Positions 1 through 8,521 of a stretch of DNA of 47,365 nucleotides are shown here, piece by piece. The DNA comes from Rummeliibacillus sp. POC4 (lineage in GTDB: Bacteria; Bacillota; Bacilli; Bacillales_A; Planococcaceae). The DNA is taken from the NCBI RefSeq assembly GCF_003576525.1, contig NZ_QWUA01000031.1, positions 1-47,365 on the forward strand. The letters are read 5' to 3'. The notes beneath the pieces are model-generated. The model was not told the DNA's origin, ran no database searches, and saw nothing but the letters and a program-made list of their open reading frames with translations. The number at the start of each line of letters is the position of its first letter. Position 1 is the stretch's first letter. The position numbers and the translations under genes are program-made.

Positions 1-150
1 TTTTAGGATTAATAGAAAGCTATTTTATATTTAACTATATTTTACTTTTATTCTATTAATAAGTCATTCATTTGATATCATCTTTTACAAATTGTATTTT
101 TAGTTTTAAGTACGACTGTACAACTATTTTCGAAGATTTTAAGCAAATGG

Positions 151-879
151 TTAATGAGAGATAAATTTAATATACATCCAAATAGCCAAAATACCGATGA
201 TAAACAATGAGATAGCATAGCTAAAAGATGAATGCTTGACCGCTTCCATAAAGATTTCTTTCATGGTAACGACAACAATGATGCCTAACGCAATACTAAT
301 AATAAATGACCATAGTAAGGGATATTGCATACCAATGAAATTCCCTATTATTGCACCTATTGCTACAGGTAAAGATACAAAACAGATGATGAAGAGGAAA
401 GTTTTAAATCTAAGACCTGCAAGAAATAACGGAACAAACATTGCTATCCCTTCAGGTATGTTATGTAAAATAAGCATTTGCAATAACGGTTTACTTATTT
501 CAGAATGTTGACTTGAACCAAAAGCAATTCCTAGTGGAAGATTATGAATGGTAATGCTGATGGCTAATAACAATCCTGTTTGTATTAACTTTCCCTTTTG
601 AGGATTTACTGTAGAAGGTATCAGTCTATGTGAAAGTTCATGTATTTTCACAAAACTTAAAATGCCGATTATAGAGCCTATTGTAAAAATCAGCAGCCCA
701 CCAAGCTCAATACTTTCAGGAGCAATCTCCAAACAAACTAGTCCCAATATTAAGCCTGTACATAAAGCATTAATGGTTGGTGTTTTTTGCTGTATACCCT
801 TCAAAAATAATGCAATAATACCTCCCAGACCAATCCCTATTGCTGTAGCTAAAAAGCCAACAATTCCTATCGACAACAT
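151..879 (-). CDS. ZIP family divalent metal transporter
   Basis: A 242-residue polytopic membrane protein of the ZIP family (ZupT/GufA-like), expected to carry Zn2+ or another divalent metal into the cytoplasm. The two ZIP metal-site motifs are visible: HNLPLG at about 112-117 and HNIPEG at about 139-144, each in a hydrophobic helix, with a variable loop after the third segment. The ATG at 879 is chosen because GGGGTGAG lies just upstream of it; the open frame extends 15 codons further, but those codons are not preceded by a ribosome binding site. It is a lone gene. Family assignment is secure; the metal specificity cannot be read from sequence. Confidence 0.9.
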   Translation of the reverse strand: MLSIGIVGFLATAIGIGLGGIIALFLKGIQQKTPTINALCTGLILGLVCLEIAPESIELGGLLIFTIGSIIGILSFVKIHELSHRLIPSTVNPQKGKLIQTGLLLAISITIHNLPLGIAFGSSQHSEISKPLLQMLILHNIPEGIAMFVPLFLAGLRFKTFLFIICFVSLPVAIGAIIGNFIGMQYPLLWSFIISIALGIIVVVTMKEIFMEAVKHSSFSYAISLFIIGILAIWMYIKFISH

Positions 880-986
880 TTGCTCACCCCAAATTCTACT
901 TATAATGATATATGGGATTCGCATAAAAATTATTCAGTTATTTACATAGCAAATTATAGTCAAAAACTGTTTCATTGCTTTTAAAA

Positions 987-1031
987 TCAAAAAAGTGGAT
1001 AGATCATATCAATAACTATGTCCATCCACTT
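987..1031 (-). terminator. Rho-independent terminator after the CPA2 antiporter
   Basis: Inverted repeat AAGTGGAT/ATCCACTT (993-1000 and 1024-1031) with further inner pairing, followed on the minus strand by a run of T. It lies just past the antiporter stop codon. Confidence 0.75.
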
Positions 1032-1038
1032 AATCCAT

Positions 1039-2178
1039 TTATTCTGTTACTCCTTTTCCAAATATCAACTTCAATAGAGGTGGTGTTGCTAATGTTGTAA
1101 TCACAACAACTATAATCATCGGGGTATAATATTCTATTGGTAATAGTTTGCTATCTAGTCCCATAGCAGCAATAATTAGAGCAACTTCTCCACGGGAAAT
1201 CATCCCTGCACCAACCCCCATTGACGAGCGCAAGTTGAATCCTGATAATTTTGCCCCCAAACCAGAACCGATAAATTTTGAAAGTAGTGCGATTAAAGAG
1301 AACACTACAATCAGGCCAATTTGGTTGCTTATACCTTCAAAGGTCACGGCCAAACCAATACTTACAAAGAAGAATGGAACAAAAATACCATTAGCAATTG
1401 GTTCAACCTTTTCTTCGATTTCTTTCTTAAATGTTGTTTGTGCTATCGCAATTCCTGCAAAAAATGATCCTATAATTCCTGCAATACCAAGAATCTCCCC
1501 AAAATATGCAAATCCAAAGCAAATGATTAAAGCACCACTTAATAACGGCTCTGTTACTCTTACTTTAGAAAATAGTCTTAAAAAATATGGAACTAACCAT
1601 TTTGATGCCAGTATTAGAACCACAAAGAATAATATTTTCTTTCCGATTAGTAAAGCAATGCTTACATCAGAACCAGCAAAGAAACTCATCGCAATTGCTA
1701 ATAAAACTACAACGATAATATCATCTAATACAGCTGCACCGAGTAATGTTGCTCCTTCTTTACTATTCAACCAACCTAATTCACGTAAAGTTTGAACTGA
1801 AATGCTAACAGAAGTAGCAGCTAGTAGCAACCCGATGAAGATTGCTTCAGCTGTAGAAAGGCCATAATAGTGTGCTCCTAAGTACCCCAGCCCAACTGGA
1901 GCAATAATTCCTCCAACGGCAACAAGTAGTGCTGCCTTTTTATTGCGATTTAAATCATTCAAATTTGTTTCAAGCCCCGCTAAAAACATTAATAACAGAA
2001 CACCTATTTCACTAAAAGTATGTAATATTTCTGTATCATGTACCCAATTCAATAAAGCAGGGCCTAAAATGATACCAATCATAATCTTCCCTAATACGGA
2101 TGGCTGACCAAGCCTAACACTTAAGTGACCAGCTAATTTTGTGGCCAATAAAATAATTACAATTTGAAGAATAAACAA
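1039..2178 (-). CDS. CPA2 family cation/proton antiporter (GerN/NapA/KefB-like)
   Basis: A 379-residue integral membrane protein with about 12 hydrophobic segments, similar in length to GerN/NapA-type Na+(K+)/H+ antiporters. Visible CPA2 hallmarks are an early helix ending in GIILGP, the FLAGLET motif, the tandem-aspartate motif AVLDDIIVV expected to bind cation and proton, and ISRGEVALI in a late helix. No C-terminal RCK/TrkA-N domain is present. The start is a TTG at 2178, preceded at good spacing by GGGGG; a longer in-frame ATG extension would run through the leader hairpin and encodes an unconvincing N-terminus. It probably exchanges Na+ or K+ for protons in pH and salt homeostasis. Ion specificity is unknown. 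Confidence 0.9.
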   Translation of the reverse strand: MFILQIVIILLATKLAGHLSVRLGQPSVLGKIMIGIILGPALLNWVHDTEILHTFSEIGVLLLMFLAGLETNLNDLNRNKKAALLVAVGGIIAPVGLGYLGAHYYGLSTAEAIFIGLLLAATSVSISVQTLRELGWLNSKEGATLLGAAVLDDIIVVVLLAIAMSFFAGSDVSIALLIGKKILFFVVLILASKWLVPYFLRLFSKVRVTEPLLSGALIICFGFAYFGEILGIAGIIGSFFAGIAIAQTTFKKEIEEKVEPIANGIFVPFFFVSIGLAVTFEGISNQIGLIVVFSLIALLSKFIGSGLGAKLSGFNLRSSMGVGAGMISRGEVALIIAAMGLDSKLLPIEYYTPMIIVVVITTLATPPLLKLIFGKGVTE

Positions 2179-2201
2179 ATCATTTCCCCCTTTTTTGAAA
2201 T

Positions 2202-2247
2202 AAAAAAACACATGGTGGGGCCAGGTTGACTGACTCCACCATGTGTT
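2202..2247 (-). terminator. 12-bp terminator/attenuator hairpin in the antiporter leader
   Basis: A perfect 12-bp inverted repeat (2207-2218 with 2236-2247, 17-nt loop) is followed on the minus strand by seven T residues. It lies between the predicted antiporter promoter and its ribosome binding site, about 25 nt before the TTG start. It can end transcripts from the upstream SMC operon, and any transcript from the antiporter promoter must also cross it. Confidence 0.75.
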
Positions 2248-2272
2248 ACGTTTAACTATTTGATTTACATTT

Positions 2273-2301
2273 ATCATACAGGACAATTTAATCTTTGTAA
2301 A
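2273..2301 (-). promoter_or_regulatory. Predicted sigma-A promoter of the antiporter
   Basis: TTTACA (2296-2301) and TATGAT (2273-2278) on the minus strand, separated by 17 nt; each matches the consensus at 5 of 6 positions. It lies downstream of the jetC-like stop codon, so the antiporter can be transcribed independently through a leader of about 90 nt. Confidence 0.55.
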
Positions 2302-2329
2302 ATAAAAAACTAGTGAGAGATTAATTGAA

Positions 2330-5300
2330 TTATATTTCTAAGGTCTCTTTCTTATTCTTCATCTGAATACCTTTAATCGTGCTTTCTACTTTTGTTGGAT
2401 CGTGTTGGACGATAAAGACTTTACTATACTTTGCATAGTACTGATCATCATGGGCTTTCGGGGATAAGATAATTAGCTTACGATTCAGTTCGGTTGCATA
2501 TAATTCAAATACTTTTTCTTTGCGAATTTCATCTAATGCACTATCGAATTCATCTAAAATAATGTAACCGGGTGTCGTTTCTAAATGCTGTAGTAAAGCA
2601 AGTGCAAATAAGAGAGAGCTTAGTGACTCTTCTCCTCCAGATACTCCTCGCCCATGTTTACCGTTTCTTGCTTTTATACTTACATCTTCTAATTTGCTAC
2701 CATGCCCATCTTTGTGTACTTTTACATATAACTTGAAGATTACTTGTCCACGGTGATTTTCAAAGCGTTCCCATGAAATTTCACTTTCAAAGTTAAATTG
2801 CCCCATATATTGTTGAAATCGCTTATTAAGTTTTAATACGTGCGTATTAATCGTTGTTTCTAATTTATCATCATTTTCTAAAACAAGATCTTTAACTTTA
2901 TCTAAACGTTCTTCAATCTTCCAAATATCGAGTTGTTTTTTATCATATTCTGATTTACGTATTTTATAATTTTCTTCAGCATGTGGATCTACTCCTGCAT
3001 TTCTAGCTGTTTCAAAGGCAATTTTTGATTGTTCATTTTGCGATAGTAAGCTCGACATTGATTCATCTTGAACAACTTGTTCCTGAAGTGCCTCTTCAAA
3101 TAATTCGGGAATGACTATTTCTAAATCCTTTAGGATTATTTCATTTCTTGTTATTTCTGCTTTGATTGTTAGTATTTGATCATTAATTTCCATTTGTTTT
3201 TTATCAATATGTTGGATAGCATGTTCATTATTTTCTTTGTCATTTACCAATCGCCCAATATTACGCGATAAAGTATTCAGTAAATCCTGGATATCGTCAA
3301 ATCGAAGTTGTTTCTCTCTTTTTGTCTTTTCATTGTCTCTTATATTGTGAATGAGTTGTTTTTCTTCTTTCTCATATTGCAATAATTTTTGTTGTTCTGC
3401 TTTTAATTCTCCCAATTTTTTATAAACTTCAAGTTGTTCTTGCAGTACTTGCTTTTGCAGTTGTTCCATTGCCTGTTGTGCTTGGATCTCTATTAACTGT
3501 TCTTGAAGATTTAAATTTTCTTGTTGTACATCTGAGATTTTTTCTTGTAATTGTTGGATAAGCTTTGTATGCTCGCTCTTTTTATCCATTTCTAATAAAA
3601 ATGCTTCCGCCTTTTTTACATCTTTTATCACACTTTGTAAACTATTTATTTGCTGTTCATATTCAGCATTAGATTGGATATCTTCTTGAAGTTGTTTTTC
3701 AGTATCAGAAAGGTCTGTTTGCAATTGTATTAAACGTTTTTCTACTGCCTGACTACTTAATATAAAACTATCTTTTTCTTGTGGTCCTCGTATTCCTCGT
3801 TCATCCATTAATACCCCTTGTTCAAGTCTTGGTTGCTTTTCAAAGAATTGCTCAATCCAAAACAATACTTTGGTTGCTAAAATTATTTGTTCTTCGGATA
3901 GTTGTTCTCTAATTTTTAATTTTAGCTGGGGTAAATGATTCAAAAATTTTGTCGGTACAATGCCTGACAATGCCACATGATAAAGGTCATTGGCTGGTTC
4001 GCATGAACGGGCTTTATAAAAAATTGTATACTTAATCGGATCTATTCGTTTTTCATCCTTGAACGTTGCACTTGCTTCTAGTTCCACAAAATCGCGTAGT
4101 GTATATGCTTGAATTCCTTGCTTTTTTAGATGTTGGATTGCCTCTTTTTGGCGGATGGACATAATCTTGTTTTGTTGTAACATGGTAATTTCTAATTTTA
4201 ATTGTCCGCATTTTTCTTCTGCTAAAGGAATTTTTTTTGCAAGGTGATTATACGCCTGCTTATTTTGTTGTAAGCTTTTTTCAACATGATAACTGCTCGT
4301 ATATATAGACAACAGCTTTTTGAAGTCATCTTCTTGAGCAATGATCTTATTTAGTGCAAATTCTTCTTTTATCTTTTTATATTGCCATTCTTCTATTCTT
4401 CTAGAATTTTCTATAATCTTATATTTGTATAGTTCAAGTTCTTTTTTTAATTCTTCCATTTTTACTGTATTTTCAACTACAAGTTTTCTTGCATCTTCCT
4501 CACTATATTGGATCTTTTTTCGAAGTTCTTGGGTATTTTCAAGCTTTTTATTGAGATGCTCAATTTCTGCTTTTAATCGAACGTGTTGGTTGTGCAATGT
4601 TAGTTCTTTATGTTTTAGTTGGCGAATAGCTTTATCTAATTGATGACTTTGTTGTTCCTTTTGTTTTTTCCGTTCTTTTAATTCGGATATTTGATTAAGA
4701 ATGACTGTACTCTTATTTTGTAATCCTTGTAATTGTTGTTGTGTCTTTTGGAATTCGAGCTCCAAATTTTTAAGTTCTTGTTCCAATTTTGCTTTTATGC
4801 TTAAAGTCAACCAAACATGATTTTTCCCATGTATACGTAGACTTCTTTCATTATTTTTGAAACGATTGTATGCTTCGTAGGCAATTTTCATCTGCGTTTC
4901 AATCATCTTGATATTACTTTTTGTAACTTGTAATTCTGCTTCTAAATCTTTTAAATGTTCAACACTAATTTCCCATTCCTTTTGAATTTCTTCAATATGA
5001 TACATTTCGCTAAAACGTCGGAAGCGTTCTTCTGGTGTCATAGTAGCGAATTGATTGACCTCTTTTTGATACCAAATTAAGTAGAACATATCCGGATGAA
5101 TTTTATATTTGTATATTAAATCATCTCGATACATCGAAAGATTCGAAAAATGGTCACCTGAACGATATGTTGCAATTTGTTTTAAATCATCTGGTGAATC
5201 TCCTGTATAAATCTTAAATTGTCGTTGAATAACCTCATTTGGTTCTTTTTTAATCAATAGCTGAAAAGCGATAAAAGGAGCGCCATCAATTTTGGAAACG

Positions 5301-5545
5301 CCTGTATTATGAAAAGTTAAGAACACTTCGGCATTCCATGTTTGACCAGAGCGTAAATTGGCTGAGCGTAAACCTTCAATATCAACTTTTGCGGAATACA
5401 AAACTGCTCCAATAGCAAAGGTGATTGTTGATTTTCCTGCTCCGTTTGGCCCTGATATTAAAATATGTTCACCATCTTCTCCAAATGTTAGTTTCACTGG
5501 TTTATAGTCTCGAATACCACTAAATTGTAAGCTATATGGAATCAT
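2330..5545 (-). CDS. MukB/JetC-like SMC-family ATPase
   Basis: A 1071-residue SMC-like ATPase. The Walker A GPNGAGKST sits at 32-40. Two long charged, Gln/Glu/Lys-rich coiled-coil regions (about 180-470 and 600-870) flank a globular, hinge-like segment (about 470-600). The C-terminal head holds the signature VSGGEES (about 968-974) and Walker B IILDEFD (about 995-1001), followed by a SALD D-loop. This is the full SMC/Rad50/MukB layout. Its ATG overlaps the stop of the preceding gene (ATGA), and it is the third gene of an operon encoding MukF- and MukE-like partners, matching jetABC/mksFEB order. It probably binds or extrudes DNA loops. SbcC/Rad50 is less likely: there is no zinc-hook CxxC and no SbcD neighbour. 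Confidence 0.8.
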   Translation of the reverse strand: MIPYSLQFSGIRDYKPVKLTFGEDGEHILISGPNGAGKSTITFAIGAVLYSAKVDIEGLRSANLRSGQTWNAEVFLTFHNTGVSKIDGAPFIAFQLLIKKEPNEVIQRQFKIYTGDSPDDLKQIATYRSGDHFSNLSMYRDDLIYKYKIHPDMFYLIWYQKEVNQFATMTPEERFRRFSEMYHIEEIQKEWEISVEHLKDLEAELQVTKSNIKMIETQMKIAYEAYNRFKNNERSLRIHGKNHVWLTLSIKAKLEQELKNLELEFQKTQQQLQGLQNKSTVILNQISELKERKKQKEQQSHQLDKAIRQLKHKELTLHNQHVRLKAEIEHLNKKLENTQELRKKIQYSEEDARKLVVENTVKMEELKKELELYKYKIIENSRRIEEWQYKKIKEEFALNKIIAQEDDFKKLLSIYTSSYHVEKSLQQNKQAYNHLAKKIPLAEEKCGQLKLEITMLQQNKIMSIRQKEAIQHLKKQGIQAYTLRDFVELEASATFKDEKRIDPIKYTIFYKARSCEPANDLYHVALSGIVPTKFLNHLPQLKLKIREQLSEEQIILATKVLFWIEQFFEKQPRLEQGVLMDERGIRGPQEKDSFILSSQAVEKRLIQLQTDLSDTEKQLQEDIQSNAEYEQQINSLQSVIKDVKKAEAFLLEMDKKSEHTKLIQQLQEKISDVQQENLNLQEQLIEIQAQQAMEQLQKQVLQEQLEVYKKLGELKAEQQKLLQYEKEEKQLIHNIRDNEKTKREKQLRFDDIQDLLNTLSRNIGRLVNDKENNEHAIQHIDKKQMEINDQILTIKAEITRNEIILKDLEIVIPELFEEALQEQVVQDESMSSLLSQNEQSKIAFETARNAGVDPHAEENYKIRKSEYDKKQLDIWKIEERLDKVKDLVLENDDKLETTINTHVLKLNKRFQQYMGQFNFESEISWERFENHRGQVIFKLYVKVHKDGHGSKLEDVSIKARNGKHGRGVSGGEESLSSLLFALALLQHLETTPGYIILDEFDSALDEIRKEKVFELYATELNRKLIILSPKAHDDQYYAKYSKVFIVQHDPTKVESTIKGIQMKNKKETLEI

Positions 5546-6234
5546 AGTTCTTCCTCCTGCCTATACAAATTATGGCGTTTAAAAAATTTCACAACTTCTT
5601 CCTTACTTAACTGTGCCGATTGAGCAAATTCAGTCATTCTTCTTAGAAAAGAATTTGAAAACATATGTGCGCCAATCGCAGTTATCTTGTATGCTTGCTC
5701 CGATTGGGAAAGTTTAATATCTTCTACGGCACCGATTTTCTTTAATATCTCAATATTATTTTGTAATTTTCTACTTGCATGCTGCATTTCATGTCCAAAA
5801 TCCATTAGCAATTGCTGTAACAATGTATATTCATGATTCAATACTTCTTGCTGATAGAACATGTATAATAATATCGCTAATGCTTCTTTGTTTAATGTCG
5901 ATTTTGCTTGTTTTGCTGGGACTCTCATCATCACAATTAGTTGATCCCGTTTTTCATCGTAGATTACTTTAAAATATCTTGCGATTGCCTGATTCAATCG
6001 ATTAATATAAGAATAAAATGCCTGTTCATCATTTTTAATATTCAACAGTTTTTCTACTTCTTTTCGTTTTAGCCCATAATTCTGTCCTTTGATTGCTGAT
6101 GAAGAAGAGAAGAGTAATTGCATGAAGACTAATTCTTCTTCTGTAGATAAAAAAGCTTTAAGATTCTGCATCACCATCAAAGGATTTAGGTTTTGCTGTT
6201 CGTTGTCGTATACTATATTTTCTATCATCATCAT
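5542..6234 (-). CDS. MukE/JetB-like SMC accessory protein
   Basis: About 230 residues, mixed alpha-helical, with no recognisable catalytic motif. I do not recognise it from sequence alone; the call rests on size and on its position between a kleisin-like and an SMC-like gene, where MukE/MksE/JetB sits in known systems. Its C-terminal half looks like winged-helix modules. The ATG at 6234, first of three tandem ATGs, is preferred because GGAG lies 7 nt upstream. Even so, it overlaps the previous gene by about 77 bp in another frame. It ends in a 4-bp ATGA overlap with the SMC gene. Expected role: bridging the kleisin-like subunit and DNA. Confidence 0.65.
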   Translation of the reverse strand: MMMIENIVYDNEQQNLNPLMVMQNLKAFLSTEEELVFMQLLFSSSSAIKGQNYGLKRKEVEKLLNIKNDEQAFYSYINRLNQAIARYFKVIYDEKRDQLIVMMRVPAKQAKSTLNKEALAILLYMFYQQEVLNHEYTLLQQLLMDFGHEMQHASRKLQNNIEILKKIGAVEDIKLSQSEQAYKITAIGAHMFSNSFLRRMTEFAQSAQLSKEEVVKFFKRHNLYRQEEEL

Positions 6235-7594
6235 TGCTCCACTCCCACTCTTTTTCGATGGTTTGTACATCTTCCTTACGATTTTCCTCTACATTCTGAT
6301 TTCCTATTAAAGCTGATACCGCTAGTAATGTTCGAATACTGTCTCCCCAATTATTGGAACCTGATTGAACAATTAGCTGTTCCAATTCAACATCCTTTTT
6401 TCCTTCCAGAAATTCTTCTACTTCTTCCGTTTTAATATCTGATTTGGTCATTTGCCATGAAACTTCAGAAAATATATCGCGAGCATTGGCTTTTTCAATT
6501 ATTTCTTCTACATACTGGATAGGCACTTTTTCAATATCTTCCACATTTGCTTGGGGTTCATAGTTTTCTAAATAATCAATTCCCTCTTCAATATCTAGTC
6601 TACTAATTGGAGATGTAAATTTGATAGGTATCCACAGTCCATCAATTCCTTCATCATCATATTCTTGTTGTTCCATAAAGCTAAAAATTTCATGTCCATT
6701 TGGAATATTTGAATCTACAGGAGGCTCATACATATTGACGATGAATTGCCGTACCTTTTCTGGAGAAATACTGGTCGTTATAGGTGAATTTTTCATCATA
6801 ACAAAACGATTGTATTTGTTTAAAAGTCCTAAACTCAAATCTGTTCCTTTTGTAAAAGCAGCTGCTCCTCTTTTCATTAAAGATTGCATAGCTTCATCAA
6901 CTGACTTACATTGTTTTAAACGCGCATTCATCTTGTCATCTATTTCTCGCATTAAAGAATACAATTTTTCAATCCTCGGTAATGCATTTTTTTCCGCTAA
7001 TAACTCTAATTGATGTAATTCAATTTGTTCGATCGCTACTTCGACATTTCTAATCATAGAAGCAATTTTGTGTTCACCTGAAATGCCACAATCATCATAG
7101 GCTTCACTTAACTCTGCATCACGGATTGCTTGGAATAATGGTCGAAAAAGATCATCTTGCATATGATAGGCCAGAGAATCATTTGCCATTCTTATGAGCA
7201 TGTCAATCATTCGCTTACCTCTATCAAGCAGCTTTAACTTTTTCTTCTGCTTAGATATCCAGTTATGCTTTGCTAAAGTATTGCAAATTTGAATTACCTT
7301 TTCCAAAGATGGAGGTTCTCCGTCATGAAAATAGTGGATATAGCGATAAAATAATTCTTCCTCTGTTTCAATTGTTCGAGTTAAACCTAAAGCTTCTTCA
7401 TTTAATAATTTAAGGATTTTTAAGAAACGAAGAATTTCAATCGGAGTTTGATAGATTTGTTGTGAATGCAAGTCATTTAAAACCCCTGAAAGTGACACTA
7501 TATCACGCATTGTTTTCCTTAAATGTACTTGCTGAACAGTATTATCGAATATTGAAATCGGTATTTTATCTAATGATTGGTCGATTTTTTCCAT
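6158..7594 (-). CDS. MukF/JetA-like kleisin subunit of SMC complex
   Basis: About 478 residues: a helical N-terminal part that looks like winged-helix/dimerisation modules (to about 170), a helical middle, an acidic linker (about 310-400), and a C-terminal region ending in a charged tail. This resembles the kleisin of MukF/MksF/JetA systems, but the call rests mainly on gene order. The start is ATG 7594, because GGGGTG is 7 nt upstream; an ATG five codons earlier has no ribosome binding site. It is the first gene of the operon. The interval in front (7595-7754) is AT-rich with no clear promoter, but contains the inverted repeat TATGTAT-N4-ATACATA at 7650-7667, a possible operator. Confidence 0.65.
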   Translation of the reverse strand: MEKIDQSLDKIPISIFDNTVQQVHLRKTMRDIVSLSGVLNDLHSQQIYQTPIEILRFLKILKLLNEEALGLTRTIETEEELFYRYIHYFHDGEPPSLEKVIQICNTLAKHNWISKQKKKLKLLDRGKRMIDMLIRMANDSLAYHMQDDLFRPLFQAIRDAELSEAYDDCGISGEHKIASMIRNVEVAIEQIELHQLELLAEKNALPRIEKLYSLMREIDDKMNARLKQCKSVDEAMQSLMKRGAAAFTKGTDLSLGLLNKYNRFVMMKNSPITTSISPEKVRQFIVNMYEPPVDSNIPNGHEIFSFMEQQEYDDEGIDGLWIPIKFTSPISRLDIEEGIDYLENYEPQANVEDIEKVPIQYVEEIIEKANARDIFSEVSWQMTKSDIKTEEVEEFLEGKKDVELEQLIVQSGSNNWGDSIRTLLAVSALIGNQNVEENRKEDVQTIEKEWEWSNDDDRKYSIRQRTAKPKSFDGDAES

Positions 7595-7754
7595 GAAGGA
7601 ACACCCCATATTTATAATTTTCTAAAAATTATCATTAAAAAAATTCAACTATGTATAAAAATACATAAATTTATTAAGTGTAGTAGAACCCATAAATTGA
7701 TACTTTATTATCTATTTCTCTATTAAATGGTTAAAATCCTATCATTCAGCAAAT

Positions 7755-7793
7755 AAAAACAAGAATGCCGATTGATATGGCATCCTTGTTTTT
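7755..7793. terminator. Terminator between the DJ-1/PfpI gene and the SMC operon
   Basis: A 15-bp inverted repeat (7755-7769 with 7779-7793; one position pairs as G-U on the minus strand) flanked by A and T runs. It directly follows the DJ-1/PfpI stop codon and isolates the SMC operon from upstream transcription. Confidence 0.8.
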
Positions 7794-7810
7794 ACTTTCA
7801 CTATTTAAAA

Positions 7811-8383
7811 TTAAGAAAGCTTTACAGATTCTTCTTGTAGTTTCACCAAAAATTCTTTCATCAATCCTGGCAAATCTGGCCAAGCGTGACCACTTATTAA
7901 ATTGCCATCTTTATGAAGCGTTTCATCGATGTATGTGCCACCAGCAACTTGTACTTCAGGTTTGCAAGCTATATATGCGGTAAGCTCTCTTCCTTTAATC
8001 ACCTCAGGTATAACTGCAAAAATTTGAGCCGCATGACAAACTGCAGCGATTGGTTTATTTGCTTCAAAGAAATGGGCTACAATACCTGGAATATGCTCAT
8101 TTAACCGAATATATTCTGGAGCACGCCCACCAGGAATGATCAAACCATCATATTTCTCCGGTTTTATCTCTTCAAAACTAGCGTTTGCTTGTAAGCCATA
8201 ACCAGGCTTTTCAGTATAAGTATCAACACCATCTATAAAATCATGGACAACCGTTTGAATTTTTTTAACGCTTGGAGCAGCAATTGTTACATCAAATCCT
8301 TCTTCTAAACAACGATAATATGGGTAATATACTTCTAATGCCTCAACTGCATCTCCTGTTAATATCAAGATCTTCTTCGTCAT
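7811..8383 (-). CDS. DJ-1/PfpI superfamily protein
   Basis: A 190-residue protein of the DJ-1/PfpI (class I glutamine amidotransferase-like) fold. The nucleophile elbow AAVCHAAQ places the candidate Cys at 116 followed by His117. Upstream, LIIPGGRAPEYIR supplies the family's conserved PGG segment, and SGHAWPD is a late His-containing loop. GGAGGG lies 7-12 nt before the ATG. Family members include glyoxalase III-like and deglycase-like enzymes and PfpI-type hydrolases; the sequence does not decide between them. It is monocistronic, with terminators on both sides. Confidence 0.88.
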   Translation of the reverse strand: MTKKILILTGDAVEALEVYYPYYRCLEEGFDVTIAAPSVKKIQTVVHDFIDGVDTYTEKPGYGLQANASFEEIKPEKYDGLIIPGGRAPEYIRLNEHIPGIVAHFFEANKPIAAVCHAAQIFAVIPEVIKGRELTAYIACKPEVQVAGGTYIDETLHKDGNLISGHAWPDLPGLMKEFLVKLQEESVKLS

Positions 8384-8483
8384 CTCATCATCCCTCCATC
8401 AAAGTATCATACGTAATTATAATTCGACATATGATTTAGAAAACCTTTACTAAAATACCGTTAATATATGTCTAAAAGAAAAA

Positions 8484-8516
8484 ATCCCCCCTATCTTTAA
8501 AATAGTTAGGGGGGAT
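8484..8516 (-). terminator. Terminator of the 8522-9709 gene
   Basis: GC-rich 10-bp stem (8484-8493 with 8507-8516) with six consecutive G-C pairs, followed on the minus strand by a T-rich run, six bases past the stop codon. Confidence 0.85.
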
Positions 8517-8521
8517 CACAC

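Noticed and set aside
2202-2301. c-di-AMP (ydaO) or other known riboswitch before the antiporter
   Set aside because: The leader is only about 90 nt and shows one simple hairpin; no known riboswitch core was recognised.
2330-7594. Calling a complete Wadjet (JetABCD) defence system
   Set aside because: No JetD-like gene is encoded on either strand in the operon or its flanks; only an SMC-kleisin-MukE-like set can be supported.
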